Source: Oceanobacillus jeddahensis (GTDB taxonomy: Bacteria > Bacillota > Bacilli > Bacillales > Amphibacillaceae). From it: 45,812 nucleotides of DNA. Below are positions 15,493 to 23,566 of the stretch, one piece after another (the first letter of the stretch is position 1; every line of letters starts with the position of its first letter). The notes beneath the pieces are model-generated. The model was not told where the DNA came from. It made no database searches and saw only the letters and a program-made list of their open reading frames with translations. The stretch lies in contig NZ_CCDM010000010.1 in the NCBI RefSeq assembly GCF_000750635.1, forward strand, positions 1 to 45,812, read 5' to 3'. The position numbers and the translations under genes were made by a program.

Positions 15493-15732
15493 ATGATACC
15501 ACTAAAAGAATACGGTCAGTTAGAGGTGGGAATGACAATCATCGATTCAAACGGGATTGAAGCTATCGTTGAATCGATTGGTGAGGGTGGATTAGTTAAA
15601 GTTAACGGTCAAACATTTGTCTGGGATTGGGATAGATTGCATCCTGATGTGATGGTTAAAGAGACGGCGGCTGAACGGGATGAGAGATTGAGAAGCAAGG
15701 TTGTTGAACAACCGCAGGCGAGTTGGTTCTGA
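15493..15732 (+). CDS. hypothetical protein
   Basis: 79 residues, AGGAGG site; beta-rich N-terminal 45 residues with GM-TIIDSNGIEAIVESI, an SH3-like pattern, then a charged helix. No family recognised. Confidence 0.7.
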   Translation: MIPLKEYGQLEVGMTIIDSNGIEAIVESIGEGGLVKVNGQTFVWDWDRLHPDVMVKETAAERDERLRSKVVEQPQASWF

Positions 15733-15962
15733 TGGCAAGAACGCACGGTTCTAAATCTAAGAAAATAACAGAGTATGCCATATATATCGGTGATGAATTC
15801 CAATTCACGGGAAAAGCAGAGGAGTGTGCAATAAAGCTTAATGTTAAACCGGAAACAGTGCAATGGTATGCAACTGAAAGTTATATAAAGCGTATGGAAA
15901 AAGCAAAATTCGGTGATCCGATTATTTCTGTGAATGTCGGAAGGTGGGAACAGGATGCCTAA
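15732..15962 (+). CDS. hypothetical DNA-binding-like protein
   Basis: 76 residues, starting at the ATG of TGATG shared with the gene before. TGKAEECAIKLNVKPETVQWYATESY resembles a HTH of the type found in small phage regulators. No family recognised. Confidence 0.65.
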   Translation: MARTHGSKSKKITEYAIYIGDEFQFTGKAEECAIKLNVKPETVQWYATESYIKRMEKAKFGDPIISVNVGRWEQDA

Positions 15963-16290
15963 AAAGAAGCCTTATACATTTTACTGGTGTAGAGATTGCG
16001 ATGTGGATTTTATCACATCTAAACAAGTTAAAAAGGCATGCTGCCCATCTTGTGCAGACAGCATTTATGTACAGTCAGTAAGAGATATTTGGTTAGAACG
16101 CCCATTTAATTATAAAAGACCATGGACAAGTGAAGAAGATGAAATTCTGCTGATATGTGTTGGGAGAGGAATGACACACGTTGAAATAGGCGAGACGATA
16201 GATCGGACAGGAAAGGCTGTTACCAGGAGATTAAGTCAATTGAGGAGGTCAGTCAATGAATCAAAAACGATCGATACTAAACATTGCTAA
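15955..16290 (+). CDS. zinc-ribbon and SANT/Myb-like HTH protein
   Basis: 111 residues. An N-terminal zinc ribbon (CRDCD ... CCPSC) is joined to a Myb/SANT-type domain: RPWTSEEDEILLICVGRGMT, then IDRTGKAVTRRLSQLR. This pairing suits a small transcription factor of the phage. Overlaps the next gene by 35 bp. Confidence 0.75.
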   Translation: MPKKKPYTFYWCRDCDVDFITSKQVKKACCPSCADSIYVQSVRDIWLERPFNYKRPWTSEEDEILLICVGRGMTHVEIGETIDRTGKAVTRRLSQLRRSVNESKTIDTKHC

Positions 16291-16495
16291 AAATCAGCTA
16301 GAAAAAGAATTAGAGCGAAAGCAACAAGCCGTAGCTAAACATTCTCAAAAACTAGCAAATGTAGATATGGACAAAACCACTTTAAAGAGTAGGGCGAAAT
16401 TAAGGATAAATTTAGATACAGCTTGCGAATCGAGGGATTTTACGCAGAGCAGACTGGATTATTTAGAAGAATGGATGCAGGAGGTTAAACGATGA
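16256..16495 (+). CDS. hypothetical helical protein
   Basis: 79 residues, basic and coiled-coil-like; GAGGAGG site within the preceding gene. No family recognised. Confidence 0.7.
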   Translation: MNQKRSILNIAKNQLEKELERKQQAVAKHSQKLANVDMDKTTLKSRAKLRINLDTACESRDFTQSRLDYLEEWMQEVKR

Positions 16496-17088
16496 ATATA
16501 CAAAAATTATTTGAAATACAAGCGAAATTAGATAAACATATCGTTGAGAAAAAAGGTCTGGAAGGTCGGAACTTACTAGATGAAAAGATTCTTGCTCTAC
16601 AGGTTGAATTAGGAGAATTAGCCAATGAATGGCGTGGGTTTAAGTTTTGGAGTGAGAATCAGGAGCCGAAACCACCGGTGCATAATTGGGATGTTTCAGA
16701 AGATGGATTAACTCAAGAGTGGTTACCGGAATGGGGCTATGAATCATATCCACTCCTAGAAGAATACGTTGATTGCCTTCACTTTATTTTGAGTATTGGG
16801 TTAGATTATAACGTTAATCCAGAAAACTCAACAAAGCATATAAACGAAACTATGAATTGGATTTTAGAAGACAGAAACGTTAGAAGCACATCAATTACTG
16901 AACAATTTAATATTGTTTTTGCAAACATTAGCTATTTTCATCAAATGGGAGAGCTTGAACATTACTATGATGTTACCACAGAGTTCTTTATTCTGGGCGA
17001 AAAGCTAGGTTTTACAGATAAACAGATAGAACAAGCCTATCTTGATAAAAATAAAATCAATCATGAGCGGCAACAAAATGGCTATTGA
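16492..17088 (+). CDS. dimeric dUTPase-type nucleotide pyrophosphohydrolase
   Basis: 198 residues in the all-alpha dUTPase/MazG pattern. The metal-binding motif is QVELGELANEWRGFKFWS (E-x2-E), with the second motif EEYVDCLHFILSIGLDY (E-x2-D) and the C-terminal AYLDKNKINHERQQNGY. It hydrolyses dUTP to dUMP and keeps uracil out of phage DNA. Coupled to the gene before by ATGA. Confidence 0.88.
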   Translation: MNIQKLFEIQAKLDKHIVEKKGLEGRNLLDEKILALQVELGELANEWRGFKFWSENQEPKPPVHNWDVSEDGLTQEWLPEWGYESYPLLEEYVDCLHFILSIGLDYNVNPENSTKHINETMNWILEDRNVRSTSITEQFNIVFANISYFHQMGELEHYYDVTTEFFILGEKLGFTDKQIEQAYLDKNKINHERQQNGY

Positions 17089-17099
17089 GGAGGTATAGC

Positions 17100-17486
17100 A
17101 TGAGCGAATTACTAACTACGGGACAGATGATTGACAGATTAAAGCATGGTGAGATTGCTGTTGGCGAAGTATCTGAATTAGGAACAGTAATACAAGTGAT
17201 TAAGCGTGAATCAGGAGGTATAAAACTACTTGAAGATGGATTTGGCGAAAGAACTTTGATGCTAGATGGTGGGGTAGTAGATTCAGTTAAATGGCGTATA
17301 GAACCTAATTATGTGTCGTTTGAAGAAGCAGTGAAAGCTTGGAAGCAAGGAAAAAGAATAAAATGGATTTCTCCAGATAGGACACATGAAAAATATATTC
17401 ATACAAAAAATCACGATAATCCATTAACGCTATACAATCTAACTTTCAGAGATTTGATCGAGGGTAGCTGGGAAATAAAGGAGTGA
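17100..17486 (+). CDS. protein with Tad2-like (DUF2829) C-terminal domain
   Basis: 128 residues from ATG 17100 (GGAGG site). The first half is a beta-rich domain of unknown type. The second (about 73-128) reads VSFEEAVKAWKQGKRIKWIS, then KYIHTKNHD, then LTFRDLIEGSWEIKE, the pattern of the DUF2829/Thoeris anti-defence 2-like domain. Known Tad2 proteins bind signal nucleotides and block Thoeris immunity; this role is inferred here from pattern only. Confidence 0.6.
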   Translation: MSELLTTGQMIDRLKHGEIAVGEVSELGTVIQVIKRESGGIKLLEDGFGERTLMLDGGVVDSVKWRIEPNYVSFEEAVKAWKQGKRIKWISPDRTHEKYIHTKNHDNPLTLYNLTFRDLIEGSWEIKE

Positions 17487-17490
17487 TTAC

Positions 17491-17664
17491 ATGAGCGAAA
17501 CCGATGTACAGCAACGCAAATCAGAGCTTATCAGAGGACTTCGGCGCATCGGAATCTTTTACACTAGCGATGGTAGAAAACTAGAAGATTGCAGTTTTTA
17601 TACTGTCCTGTGGAATTATATAGACGTTAAGTGCAAGGAAGGCAAATTACTCAGTGAGGAGTGA
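17491..17664 (+). CDS. small FbpA-like protein
   Basis: 57 residues. QQRKSELIRGLRRIGIFYTS...KLEDCSFYTVLWNYI recalls the Fur-regulated basic protein A family pattern (helix-'LI..L...GI'-turn-helix). The likeness is weak. AAGGAG site. Confidence 0.6.
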   Translation: MSETDVQQRKSELIRGLRRIGIFYTSDGRKLEDCSFYTVLWNYIDVKCKEGKLLSEE

Positions 17665-17670
17665 TTGATA

Positions 17671-17823
17671 TTGAGAGCCATCAGCATTGTTAAACACGTC
17701 GACAAAGTCAAATGTCTGGAAATGTGCAGGAATAAAGAAGACGAGGGTTTTATCTGTGTTAAGCCTATGCAGCACAATTTTAGCTGGTATGAGGCTGTTT
17801 ATGTAAAAGAGGTGGTTAAGTGA
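17671..17823 (+). CDS. hypothetical small protein, TTG start
   Basis: 50 residues, beginning MRAISIVKHVDKVKCLEMCR, with two Cys. GAGGAG stands 10 nt upstream; the 3' end overlaps RusA. No family recognised. Confidence 0.55.
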   Translation: MRAISIVKHVDKVKCLEMCRNKEDEGFICVKPMQHNFSWYEAVYVKEVVK

Positions 17824-18179
17824 TTAAATTCGTGATTCCTTTAAAGCCAGTGCCAGCAGTTAGAATGACACAAAAAAGCATGTATGCCAATAAATATGCC
17901 AAGCGTTACCTCCAGTATAAAAAGCAAGTTGCTTGGATTGCTAAAGCGAGTATGAAAACACAGCCCATTGATGGGGATGTAGGCGTTAAATTAACGCATT
18001 ATGCACATGGAAACAGGGCTGATATAGATAACCTATTTAAAGGAGTAACAGACGCTCTTAACAAGGTTGTATATAACGATGACAGGCAAGTTAAGCATAT
18101 GGAATCTAGCATTATTAAATGCAACAAAGAAGAAGAACGCACAGAGGTTGAGGTTTATCGATTGGAGGCGGTGAAGTGA
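17820..18179 (+). CDS. rusA: RusA-family Holliday junction resolvase
   Basis: 119 residues. Contains the RusA signature GNRADIDNLFKGVTDALN with D68 and D70, then VVYNDDRQV with D87 and D88 as the metal-binding acids. It cuts four-way junctions formed in recombination or replication before packaging. GTG start after AGAGGTG. The last 18 bp are repeated at the end of the next gene. Confidence 0.92.
   Translation: MIKFVIPLKPVPAVRMTQKSMYANKYAKRYLQYKKQVAWIAKASMKTQPIDGDVGVKLTHYAHGNRADIDNLFKGVTDALNKVVYNDDRQVKHMESSIIKCNKEEERTEVEVYRLEAVK
18162..18179 (+). repeat. 18-bp coupling repeat, copy 1
   Basis: TTGGAGGCGGTGAAGTGA, carrying a ribosome site, the LEAVK codons and a GTGA stop/start overlap; identical to 18479-18496. 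Confidence 0.85.
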
Positions 18180-18496
18180 AGGATAAGGCTGAAAAAACAT
18201 TAGAACAGTTAATCAAATGTTATGAAAATGACTTGCAAATCATTGATGGTCTTAATGAAGAACAAAAAGAAGAAATAAAACGCGACAGAGAAGATATGTT
18301 GCAAATGATTATTAAACTCACTTCATGGATTCATGATATTAGATATTGCAGTAATAAAGAATGCAAATGTTCACCTGAATCAAACATCAGAATCATTTTG
18401 GAGAGGAATGGAGAGCTTTTTAAAAACCCATATTATTTATTTCCGGTGCAGTGGAAGACTTTATTTGAAATTGCTGGTTTGGAGGCGGTGAAGTGA
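18176..18496 (+). CDS. hypothetical protein bounded by an 18-bp repeat
   Basis: 106 residues, GTG overlapping the RusA stop. Helical first half, then CSNKECKCS (three Cys, zinc-like). Its last codons (LEAVK) repeat those of RusA exactly at the DNA level. No family recognised. Confidence 0.7.
   Translation: MKDKAEKTLEQLIKCYENDLQIIDGLNEEQKEEIKRDREDMLQMIIKLTSWIHDIRYCSNKECKCSPESNIRIILERNGELFKNPYYLFPVQWKTLFEIAGLEAVK
18479..18496 (+). repeat. 18-bp coupling repeat, copy 2
   Basis: Exact copy of 18162-18179. The pair brackets one complete gene, 317 bp apart, so that gene could be gained or lost by recombination with the frame and ribosome site kept. Confidence 0.85.
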
Positions 18497-18648
18497 CTAT
18501 ATTATTCCAGTTAGTATTAATTTTCATCATATTTATATCATTCGTGGTTATGTTTTCGCCACAGGTAAACAGAAATGATAATCAGCAGAATATGGCGTTT
18601 GTCTGCATGTTATCAATAGCAGCATTTACAGTGACAGTTATTTTGTAG
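18493..18648 (+). CDS. small two-span membrane protein
   Basis: 51 residues, GTG start provided by the 18-bp repeat. Two hydrophobic spans (about 2-22 and 34-51) around a polar loop PQVNRNDNQQN. No family recognised. Confidence 0.6.
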   Translation: MTILFQLVLIFIIFISFVVMFSPQVNRNDNQQNMAFVCMLSIAAFTVTVIL

Positions 18649-18658
18649 GAGGGGTTAT

Positions 18659-18907
18659 ATGAGTAAGTATTTCATTCAAGTTAGGACTAATCCAGCAATG
18701 AAAAACATTAGCGGAACAACAGTGCAGTTTTTTGATAGCCACAGTTGGGTTTCTAGAGGAGTTGAATACGATAACTACAACGAGGCGGAACAAAGGTGCC
18801 GAGAGCTGATAGATGAAACTTCTGTTAGAGCTGATAATATCCGTATCTGTGAAGTAGTGGGCGAGTTCGAATCAACTGTGTCAGTCAAAACTAAGGAACA
18901 AGGGTGA
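18659..18907 (+). CDS. hypothetical protein
   Basis: 82 residues with an AGGAGG site; begins MSKYFIQVRTNPAMKNISGT. No family recognised. Confidence 0.7.
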   Translation: MSKYFIQVRTNPAMKNISGTTVQFFDSHSWVSRGVEYDNYNEAEQRCRELIDETSVRADNIRICEVVGEFESTVSVKTKEQG

Positions 18908-18911
18908 TAGC

Positions 18912-19079
18912 GTGACAACAAGCAAAGTAGAAATCAATCTGAGGGAAGATGCAGTATATAAAGTTTCTGAGGGGAAACTGGAGAAATTAGATACGCCAGG
19001 TAATGGCTATGGAAAGCAGGTCATTACTTGGCAAGGCGGGAAGCCTACGCATTATGAGGTTAGTTATACGGTGAAATAG
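18912..19079 (+). CDS. small protein of XtrA/YqaO-like pattern
   Basis: 55 residues, GTG start. The core GNGYGKQVITWQGGKPTHYE is typical of short proteins near the end of early operons in PBSX- and skin-type elements (XtrA/YqaO). Function unknown; family call from memory of the pattern. Confidence 0.6.
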   Translation: MTTSKVEINLREDAVYKVSEGKLEKLDTPGNGYGKQVITWQGGKPTHYEVSYTVK

Positions 19080-19084
19080 GAGGA

Positions 19085-19228
19085 ATGAAAATAAAACGTT
19101 TAAAGAAACTATTTTATGAGGATATGTATGAATTTAAATTAAACGGCGTGGCACTTGTCGGATGGTTATCAGCAAGCATTTATGGAGTAATAGCTTTAAT
19201 CAAAAATGTTATAGATATCTTTAATTAA
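19085..19228 (+). CDS. small membrane peptide
   Basis: 47 residues, basic and aromatic N-terminus then one hydrophobic span (GVALVGWLSASIYGVIALI). The AGGAGG site is only 1 nt from ATG, too close for efficient use, so the start is uncertain. Confidence 0.45.
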   Translation: MKIKRLKKLFYEDMYEFKLNGVALVGWLSASIYGVIALIKNVIDIFN

Positions 19229-19256
19229 ATAACAAGCAGTCTATCAGAAAAACTGA

Positions 19257-19297
19257 GGACAGATTTGGATTTGAGGGAATCCAGTCTGTCCTTTTTT
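19257..19297 (+). terminator. strong terminator at end of early operon
   Basis: GGACAGA...TGGATT pairs with AATCCA...TCTGTCC around TGAGGG, followed by six T. A clean end to the early block. Confidence 0.85.
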
Positions 19298-19319
19298 AAT
19301 TTATTGAGGGGGCATTCAT

Positions 19320-19769
19320 ATGAACAGCAAGCAAATAGAAGAAACACTGAGGGATTACAGCTGGATGTTGAATGAGATTAAAAGGCAAAGGCAGCTGATG
19401 GATTATGAGGGTGGTAATCTGGTTGCGCAATCTGGTATTGAATCCACTATGCCAAAAGCTAAAGGCGGCACAAGCGATCCGATTGCTATGGAAGTGATTA
19501 GACGTGATAAAAATAGCAAGTGGCTAGATAAGTTAGAAACCAAGGTATTGTTTATCCAAAAGAGAATACATCTTATTACCGATGAACGCGAGAAAGCTGT
19601 GCTAGAATGCATGTTAGATGGGTTGAGCATGAGTGCGATTACTGCCCATATGGGATTATCAAGAACCCATATTTACAGAATAAAAGATAGTATCGTGTTA
19701 CAGATGTTACACTTTGAACACTTTGGACAGTATGAACAAAAGATGCGTACCAAAAAGCATTGCGTGTAA
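19320..19769 (+). CDS. ArpU/RinA-type late transcription regulator (sigma-70 region-4-like)
   Basis: 149 residues. The C-terminal part has a sigma region-4-like HTH: ITDEREKAVLECMLDGLSMS then ITAHMGLSRTHIYRIKDSIV. The N-terminus is a helical RQRQ-rich segment. Proteins of this type sit just before terminase genes and turn on the late operon. Confidence 0.8.
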   Translation: MNSKQIEETLRDYSWMLNEIKRQRQLMDYEGGNLVAQSGIESTMPKAKGGTSDPIAMEVIRRDKNSKWLDKLETKVLFIQKRIHLITDEREKAVLECMLDGLSMSAITAHMGLSRTHIYRIKDSIVLQMLHFEHFGQYEQKMRTKKHCV

Positions 19770-19875
19770 ACTGGATGGCAGGAGGAGCAGGTAAGGGATC
19801 CCAGGTTGTTCATCCTATCTATCAAACATCAAATATTTATTAATATGTAGGTGTTTGGCTATATCTTATGGAGCA

Positions 19876-19912
19876 GGTGCAGATTCCTTATGAGGGCTGC
19901 ACCAACTTTTTT
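19876..19912 (+). terminator. rho-independent terminator
   Basis: GGTGCAG (19876-19882) pairs perfectly with CTGCACC (19897-19903), then AAC and six T. It closes the regulator transcript. The gap 19770-20031 otherwise holds only the next terminator; a late promoter is expected near 19960-20025 but no clear -35/-10 pair is seen. Confidence 0.8.
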
Positions 19913-19927
19913 ATAAAAATACATAAG

Positions 19928-19954
19928 GACGTCTCCGATATGAGGCGTCTTTTT
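19928..19954 (+). terminator. second rho-independent terminator
   Basis: GACGTCTC and GAGGCGTC pair (one T-G) around CGATAT, followed by five T. Confidence 0.75.
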
Positions 19955-20031
19955 AAGCACTATAAATATTATGTAGTAGGCAGGAAAAACCTTTCTTTTT
20001 GTTGTAAAATGTAAATAAAAGGAGGGATGAA

Positions 20032-20253
20032 ATGGGAAATTTTAATCGAGAACTAAGCGAAGAAAGACGTCGTGAAATAAGAAATAAAATGGAGAATGAG
20101 GTTCATATTGATGATAGTTTGGAAATGGCTTTTAGAGCTAGAGTTGAAGCCGTCATCGATATACTAAAAGACAAAGGATTAGTTGATGAAGAGGACATCC
20201 AAAAAAGGTCTGAAGTGGTTATAAGTGACATGCTTAAAGAATTTAATCAGTAA
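20032..20253 (+). CDS. hypothetical protein ahead of terminase
   Basis: 73 residues, highly charged and helical, with a strong AAGGAGG site. It stands alone between terminators. No family recognised. Confidence 0.75.
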   Translation: MGNFNRELSEERRREIRNKMENEVHIDDSLEMAFRARVEAVIDILKDKGLVDEEDIQKRSEVVISDMLKEFNQ

Positions 20254-20260
20254 TAATTAA

Positions 20261-20284
20261 GGCATCCTTTCGAGGGTGCTTTTT
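20261..20284 (+). terminator. rho-independent terminator before terminase
   Basis: GCATCC (20262-20267) and GGGTGC (20274-20279) pair around TTTCGA, followed by five T. Confidence 0.7.
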
Positions 20285-20316
20285 CTTATGGCTAAAAACA
20301 AGGAGGGAGTGCATAT

Positions 20317-20790
20317 GTGATGGCTAACTTAAGTGATAAGCAGCAGATGTTTGTAGATGAATACATTATTGATTTAAACGCCACGCAAGCTGCCATAAGG
20401 GCAGGATATAGTAAAAAGACAGCGAGGTCCCAAGGACAACGAATGTTGACTAAAGTTGACATTCAAGAGGCAATTCAAAAAAGATTGGATGAAAAGCAAG
20501 AAAAGCTGATCATGAAGCAAGATGAAATTCTTATACGTTTAACAGAGCAAGCAAGGCGTGAATCGATCGACTATCAAGTAGTACTCACAGAAAAACCTTC
20601 CTTTGACGAACATAAAAATTTCTTAGGAATTGAAAAGAAACCAGAAATTGTTCAAGTTCCGACACAAAATAAAGATGCTATCAAAGCGTTAGAGTTATTA
20701 GGGAAACGGTATACCATGTGGACTGAAAAACAACAAGTAGAGAATATCACCCCTGTATTTGTTGAGGATGTGCCGGAAGATGAAGACTAA
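20317..20790 (+). CDS. terS: terminase small subunit
   Basis: 157 residues. LSDKQQMFVDEYIIDLNATQ, AAIRAGYSKKTARSQGQRML is the classic terminase small-subunit HTH (Terminase_2 type). It recognises the packaging site and starts DNA packaging with TerL. GTG 20317 is 9 nt from GGAGGG; ATG 20320 is an alternative. It overlaps the TerL gene by 11 bp. Confidence 0.92.
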   Translation: MMANLSDKQQMFVDEYIIDLNATQAAIRAGYSKKTARSQGQRMLTKVDIQEAIQKRLDEKQEKLIMKQDEILIRLTEQARRESIDYQVVLTEKPSFDEHKNFLGIEKKPEIVQVPTQNKDAIKALELLGKRYTMWTEKQQVENITPVFVEDVPEDED

Positions 20791-22072
20791 GGAACAGCCA
20801 AAAGTTTCACCTGCGAAAGCAATAGGCAAAGGATATAACCGATTTTGGCACAACAAGCAGTTTTATAGAGTTGTTAAAGGATCCCGTGGTAGTAAGAAAT
20901 CCAAGAACACAGCGATCAATTTCATCTATCGAATTATGAAACATGAATGGGCGAATCTCCTTGTCATAAGGCGATATTCCAATACCAATAAGCAGTCCAC
21001 ATATACTGATTTGAAATGGGCGGCCAATAAATTAAAGGTTGCACATCTTTTTAAGTTTAATGAATCTATGCCGGAGATAACCTATATCCCAACTGGCCAA
21101 AAGATATTGTTCAGAGGTCTTGATGATGAATTGAAAATAACATCTATCACAGTGGATGTTGGCATACTCTGCTGGGCTTGGTTCGAGGAAGCATATCAGA
21201 TTGAAACAGAAGATAAGTTTCGTACTGTAGTTGAATCAATACGTGGAACATATGACGATGAAGACTTTTTTAAGCAAATAACAGTGACGTTCAACCCTTG
21301 GAGCGAACGACATTGGCTTAAGAAAGTCTTTTTTGATGTGGAAACAAAAGAAAACGACACGTTTGCGGATACAACCACTTTTAGAGTGAATGAATGGCTT
21401 GATGATGTTGATAGGAAGAGATATTTAGACTTATACCGTACGAATCCAAGACGCGCACGAATAGTTGCTGATGGAGAGTGGGGCGTTGCTGAAGGTCTTG
21501 TGTTTGAAAATTTTGAGGTTAGAGACTTTGATCCAATTGAAAAGATTAAACAGGTACAAGAAACAACTGACGGAATGGACTACGGATTTACAAACGATCC
21601 GACCACTCTTGTTAGCTCCATTGTTGACTTAAAACAAAAAGAGATATGGATTTATGATGAACACTATGAAAAAGGTATGACCACGAAAGACATATACAAC
21701 ATGCTGCAGAAGAAAGAGAAGTTGAAAGCATCAATCACTGGAGATAGTGCGGAGCCTAGATTGATTCGTGAATTGGTTTCTAAAGGTGTTAGAAGGCTCC
21801 ATGCATCTGTTAAGGGAAAAGATAGCGTGATGCATGGAATTAACTTCTTGCAGGGATTCAAAATATACATTCATCCTTCTTGCGAATATACCATCGAGGA
21901 ATTCAACACTTATGTATTTGATCAGGACAAAGAAGGTAAATGGCTTAATAAACCAGTGGATGCAAACAATCACATCATAGATGCTCTTAGATATTCAATG
22001 GAGCGATACCACTTAGGTAAAGGCAAAGATAAAAAGAAAACTTACAAAGCTATCCAATCACTTGGATTGTAA
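20780..22072 (+). CDS. terL: terminase large subunit
   Basis: 430 residues from ATG 20780. ATPase: Walker A-like loop GSRGSKKSK (34-42), Walker B-like ILCWAWFEEAY. The nuclease domain carries the metal acids in DGMDYGF, TGDSAEPRL and NHIIDALRYSME. This is the PBSX/SPP1-type Terminase_3 family. It pumps DNA into the prohead and cuts it. The ATG lies inside the end of terS, as usual for the pair. Confidence 0.95.
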   Translation: MKTKEQPKVSPAKAIGKGYNRFWHNKQFYRVVKGSRGSKKSKNTAINFIYRIMKHEWANLLVIRRYSNTNKQSTYTDLKWAANKLKVAHLFKFNESMPEITYIPTGQKILFRGLDDELKITSITVDVGILCWAWFEEAYQIETEDKFRTVVESIRGTYDDEDFFKQITVTFNPWSERHWLKKVFFDVETKENDTFADTTTFRVNEWLDDVDRKRYLDLYRTNPRRARIVADGEWGVAEGLVFENFEVRDFDPIEKIKQVQETTDGMDYGFTNDPTTLVSSIVDLKQKEIWIYDEHYEKGMTTKDIYNMLQKKEKLKASITGDSAEPRLIRELVSKGVRRLHASVKGKDSVMHGINFLQGFKIYIHPSCEYTIEEFNTYVFDQDKEGKWLNKPVDANNHIIDALRYSMERYHLGKGKDKKKTYKAIQSLGL

Positions 22073-22084
22073 AGGAGGGATGAC

Positions 22085-23566
22085 ATGGCAAAAGTAAACG
22101 AATTTGAAACAGCAGAGTATAAATACTCCAAATCAAGCAAACAGCGATTCACAGATAGCGCAAACGATCATTACACGTATACTAGCGCAGAGGACATCTT
22201 GGACAATCTTCCGGACCTATCAAAGATGATTCAGCATCATCAGGAGAACCAAGCGCCGAGGCTCAGAGAGCTAGAGAAATATTATAAAGGTGAGAATACT
22301 ACTATTTTAAGAGAAAACCGCAGGAGAGAAGAACATCTCGCTGATAACAGAGCGATTCATAACTTTGCTAAGTATGTGAGTCAATTTATTCAAGGGTATA
22401 TGGTCGGGATTCCTCTGAAAACCACTTATCCGAATGAGGGGACGAACGAACAACTAAGAGACATCAACCGAGTAAATGACGCTGATGAACATAACAGTGA
22501 ATTGATTCTTGCATTATCAATCTATGGCAGAGCGTATGAGCTTTTGTATCGTAACCAATATGACGAATTCCGTTTTACTGATGTAAGTGTACTGAATACA
22601 TTTGTTGTCTATGATACCAGTGTAGAGAGGTTGCCGTTATGCGCTGTTAGATATATTTATGATGCGATCACAGAGAAAACAACAGTTTACGTCTATACGG
22701 TGGATAGCATCGTTCAATATGACTTAGGAAATGACTTCAAATTGACTGAAACTAAATCAGAATCACATGCATTTGGCGGTGTGCCAATCATTGAATATGA
22801 GAACAACAAGTTTAGGCAGGGTGATTTTGAAGACGTGCTGTCACTTATCGATATGTATGATAGTGCGCAGTCAGACCTTGCGAATTACAGTCAAGATTTA
22901 AACGACGCCATGTTAGTTATTAAAGGAAGGTTAGAATTAGGTAATGATGATGCAGATAGTGATCCGATTGAAGCAGCGCAAAGGATGAAAAAAGCCAACA
23001 CGCTATATCTTGAACCTCCAATGGATGTGAATGGCGGAGAAGGAAATGTAGATGCTGGATACATCTATAAGGAATATGACGTGGCGGGTTCGGAAGCATA
23101 TAAAACACGCATAGCCAATGATATTCATTTGTTCACGGCTACACCGAACCTAAGTGATGAAAACTTTGCCGGTAATATGTCTGGTGAGGTTATGAAGTAC
23201 AAGCTGTTCTTGATGGAACAAAAGCGTGCAGCCAAGGAACGTCGTTTCAAGCGATCTCTGCGTGATAGATACAGATTAATCCAAAACGTAATGAGCATTG
23301 CAAAAGAAGGTACGTTTGATGTATCTCTGTTGCAAATAACATTCACTGAGAACTTACCGAAAGATATCGCTAACGAAATGAAATGGTTTACCGATGCAGG
23401 TGGTCAGTTATCTCAAAAGACAATGATCAGTAATCTTCCTTTTATCGAAAATGCCGATGAAGAAATTACTCAGATTAAGGAAGAAGAAAACAAAAAGCCC
23501 ACTAATCAACAAGCGGAACGTTTGTTTAATGAAAATCTACCAGAAGAAGTGAATGATGATGAGTAA
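22085..23566 (+). CDS. portal protein, SPP1 gp6-like
   Basis: 493 residues. HNFAKYVSQFIQGYMVGIPL near the N-terminus, AFGGVPIIEYENN in the middle, and the C-terminal acidic tail match SPP1-type portals. Twelve copies form the ring through which DNA passes. It overlaps the MuF gene by 14 bp. Confidence 0.93.
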   Translation: MAKVNEFETAEYKYSKSSKQRFTDSANDHYTYTSAEDILDNLPDLSKMIQHHQENQAPRLRELEKYYKGENTTILRENRRREEHLADNRAIHNFAKYVSQFIQGYMVGIPLKTTYPNEGTNEQLRDINRVNDADEHNSELILALSIYGRAYELLYRNQYDEFRFTDVSVLNTFVVYDTSVERLPLCAVRYIYDAITEKTTVYVYTVDSIVQYDLGNDFKLTETKSESHAFGGVPIIEYENNKFRQGDFEDVLSLIDMYDSAQSDLANYSQDLNDAMLVIKGRLELGNDDADSDPIEAAQRMKKANTLYLEPPMDVNGGEGNVDAGYIYKEYDVAGSEAYKTRIANDIHLFTATPNLSDENFAGNMSGEVMKYKLFLMEQKRAAKERRFKRSLRDRYRLIQNVMSIAKEGTFDVSLLQITFTENLPKDIANEMKWFTDAGGQLSQKTMISNLPFIENADEEITQIKEEENKKPTNQQAERLFNENLPEEVNDDE

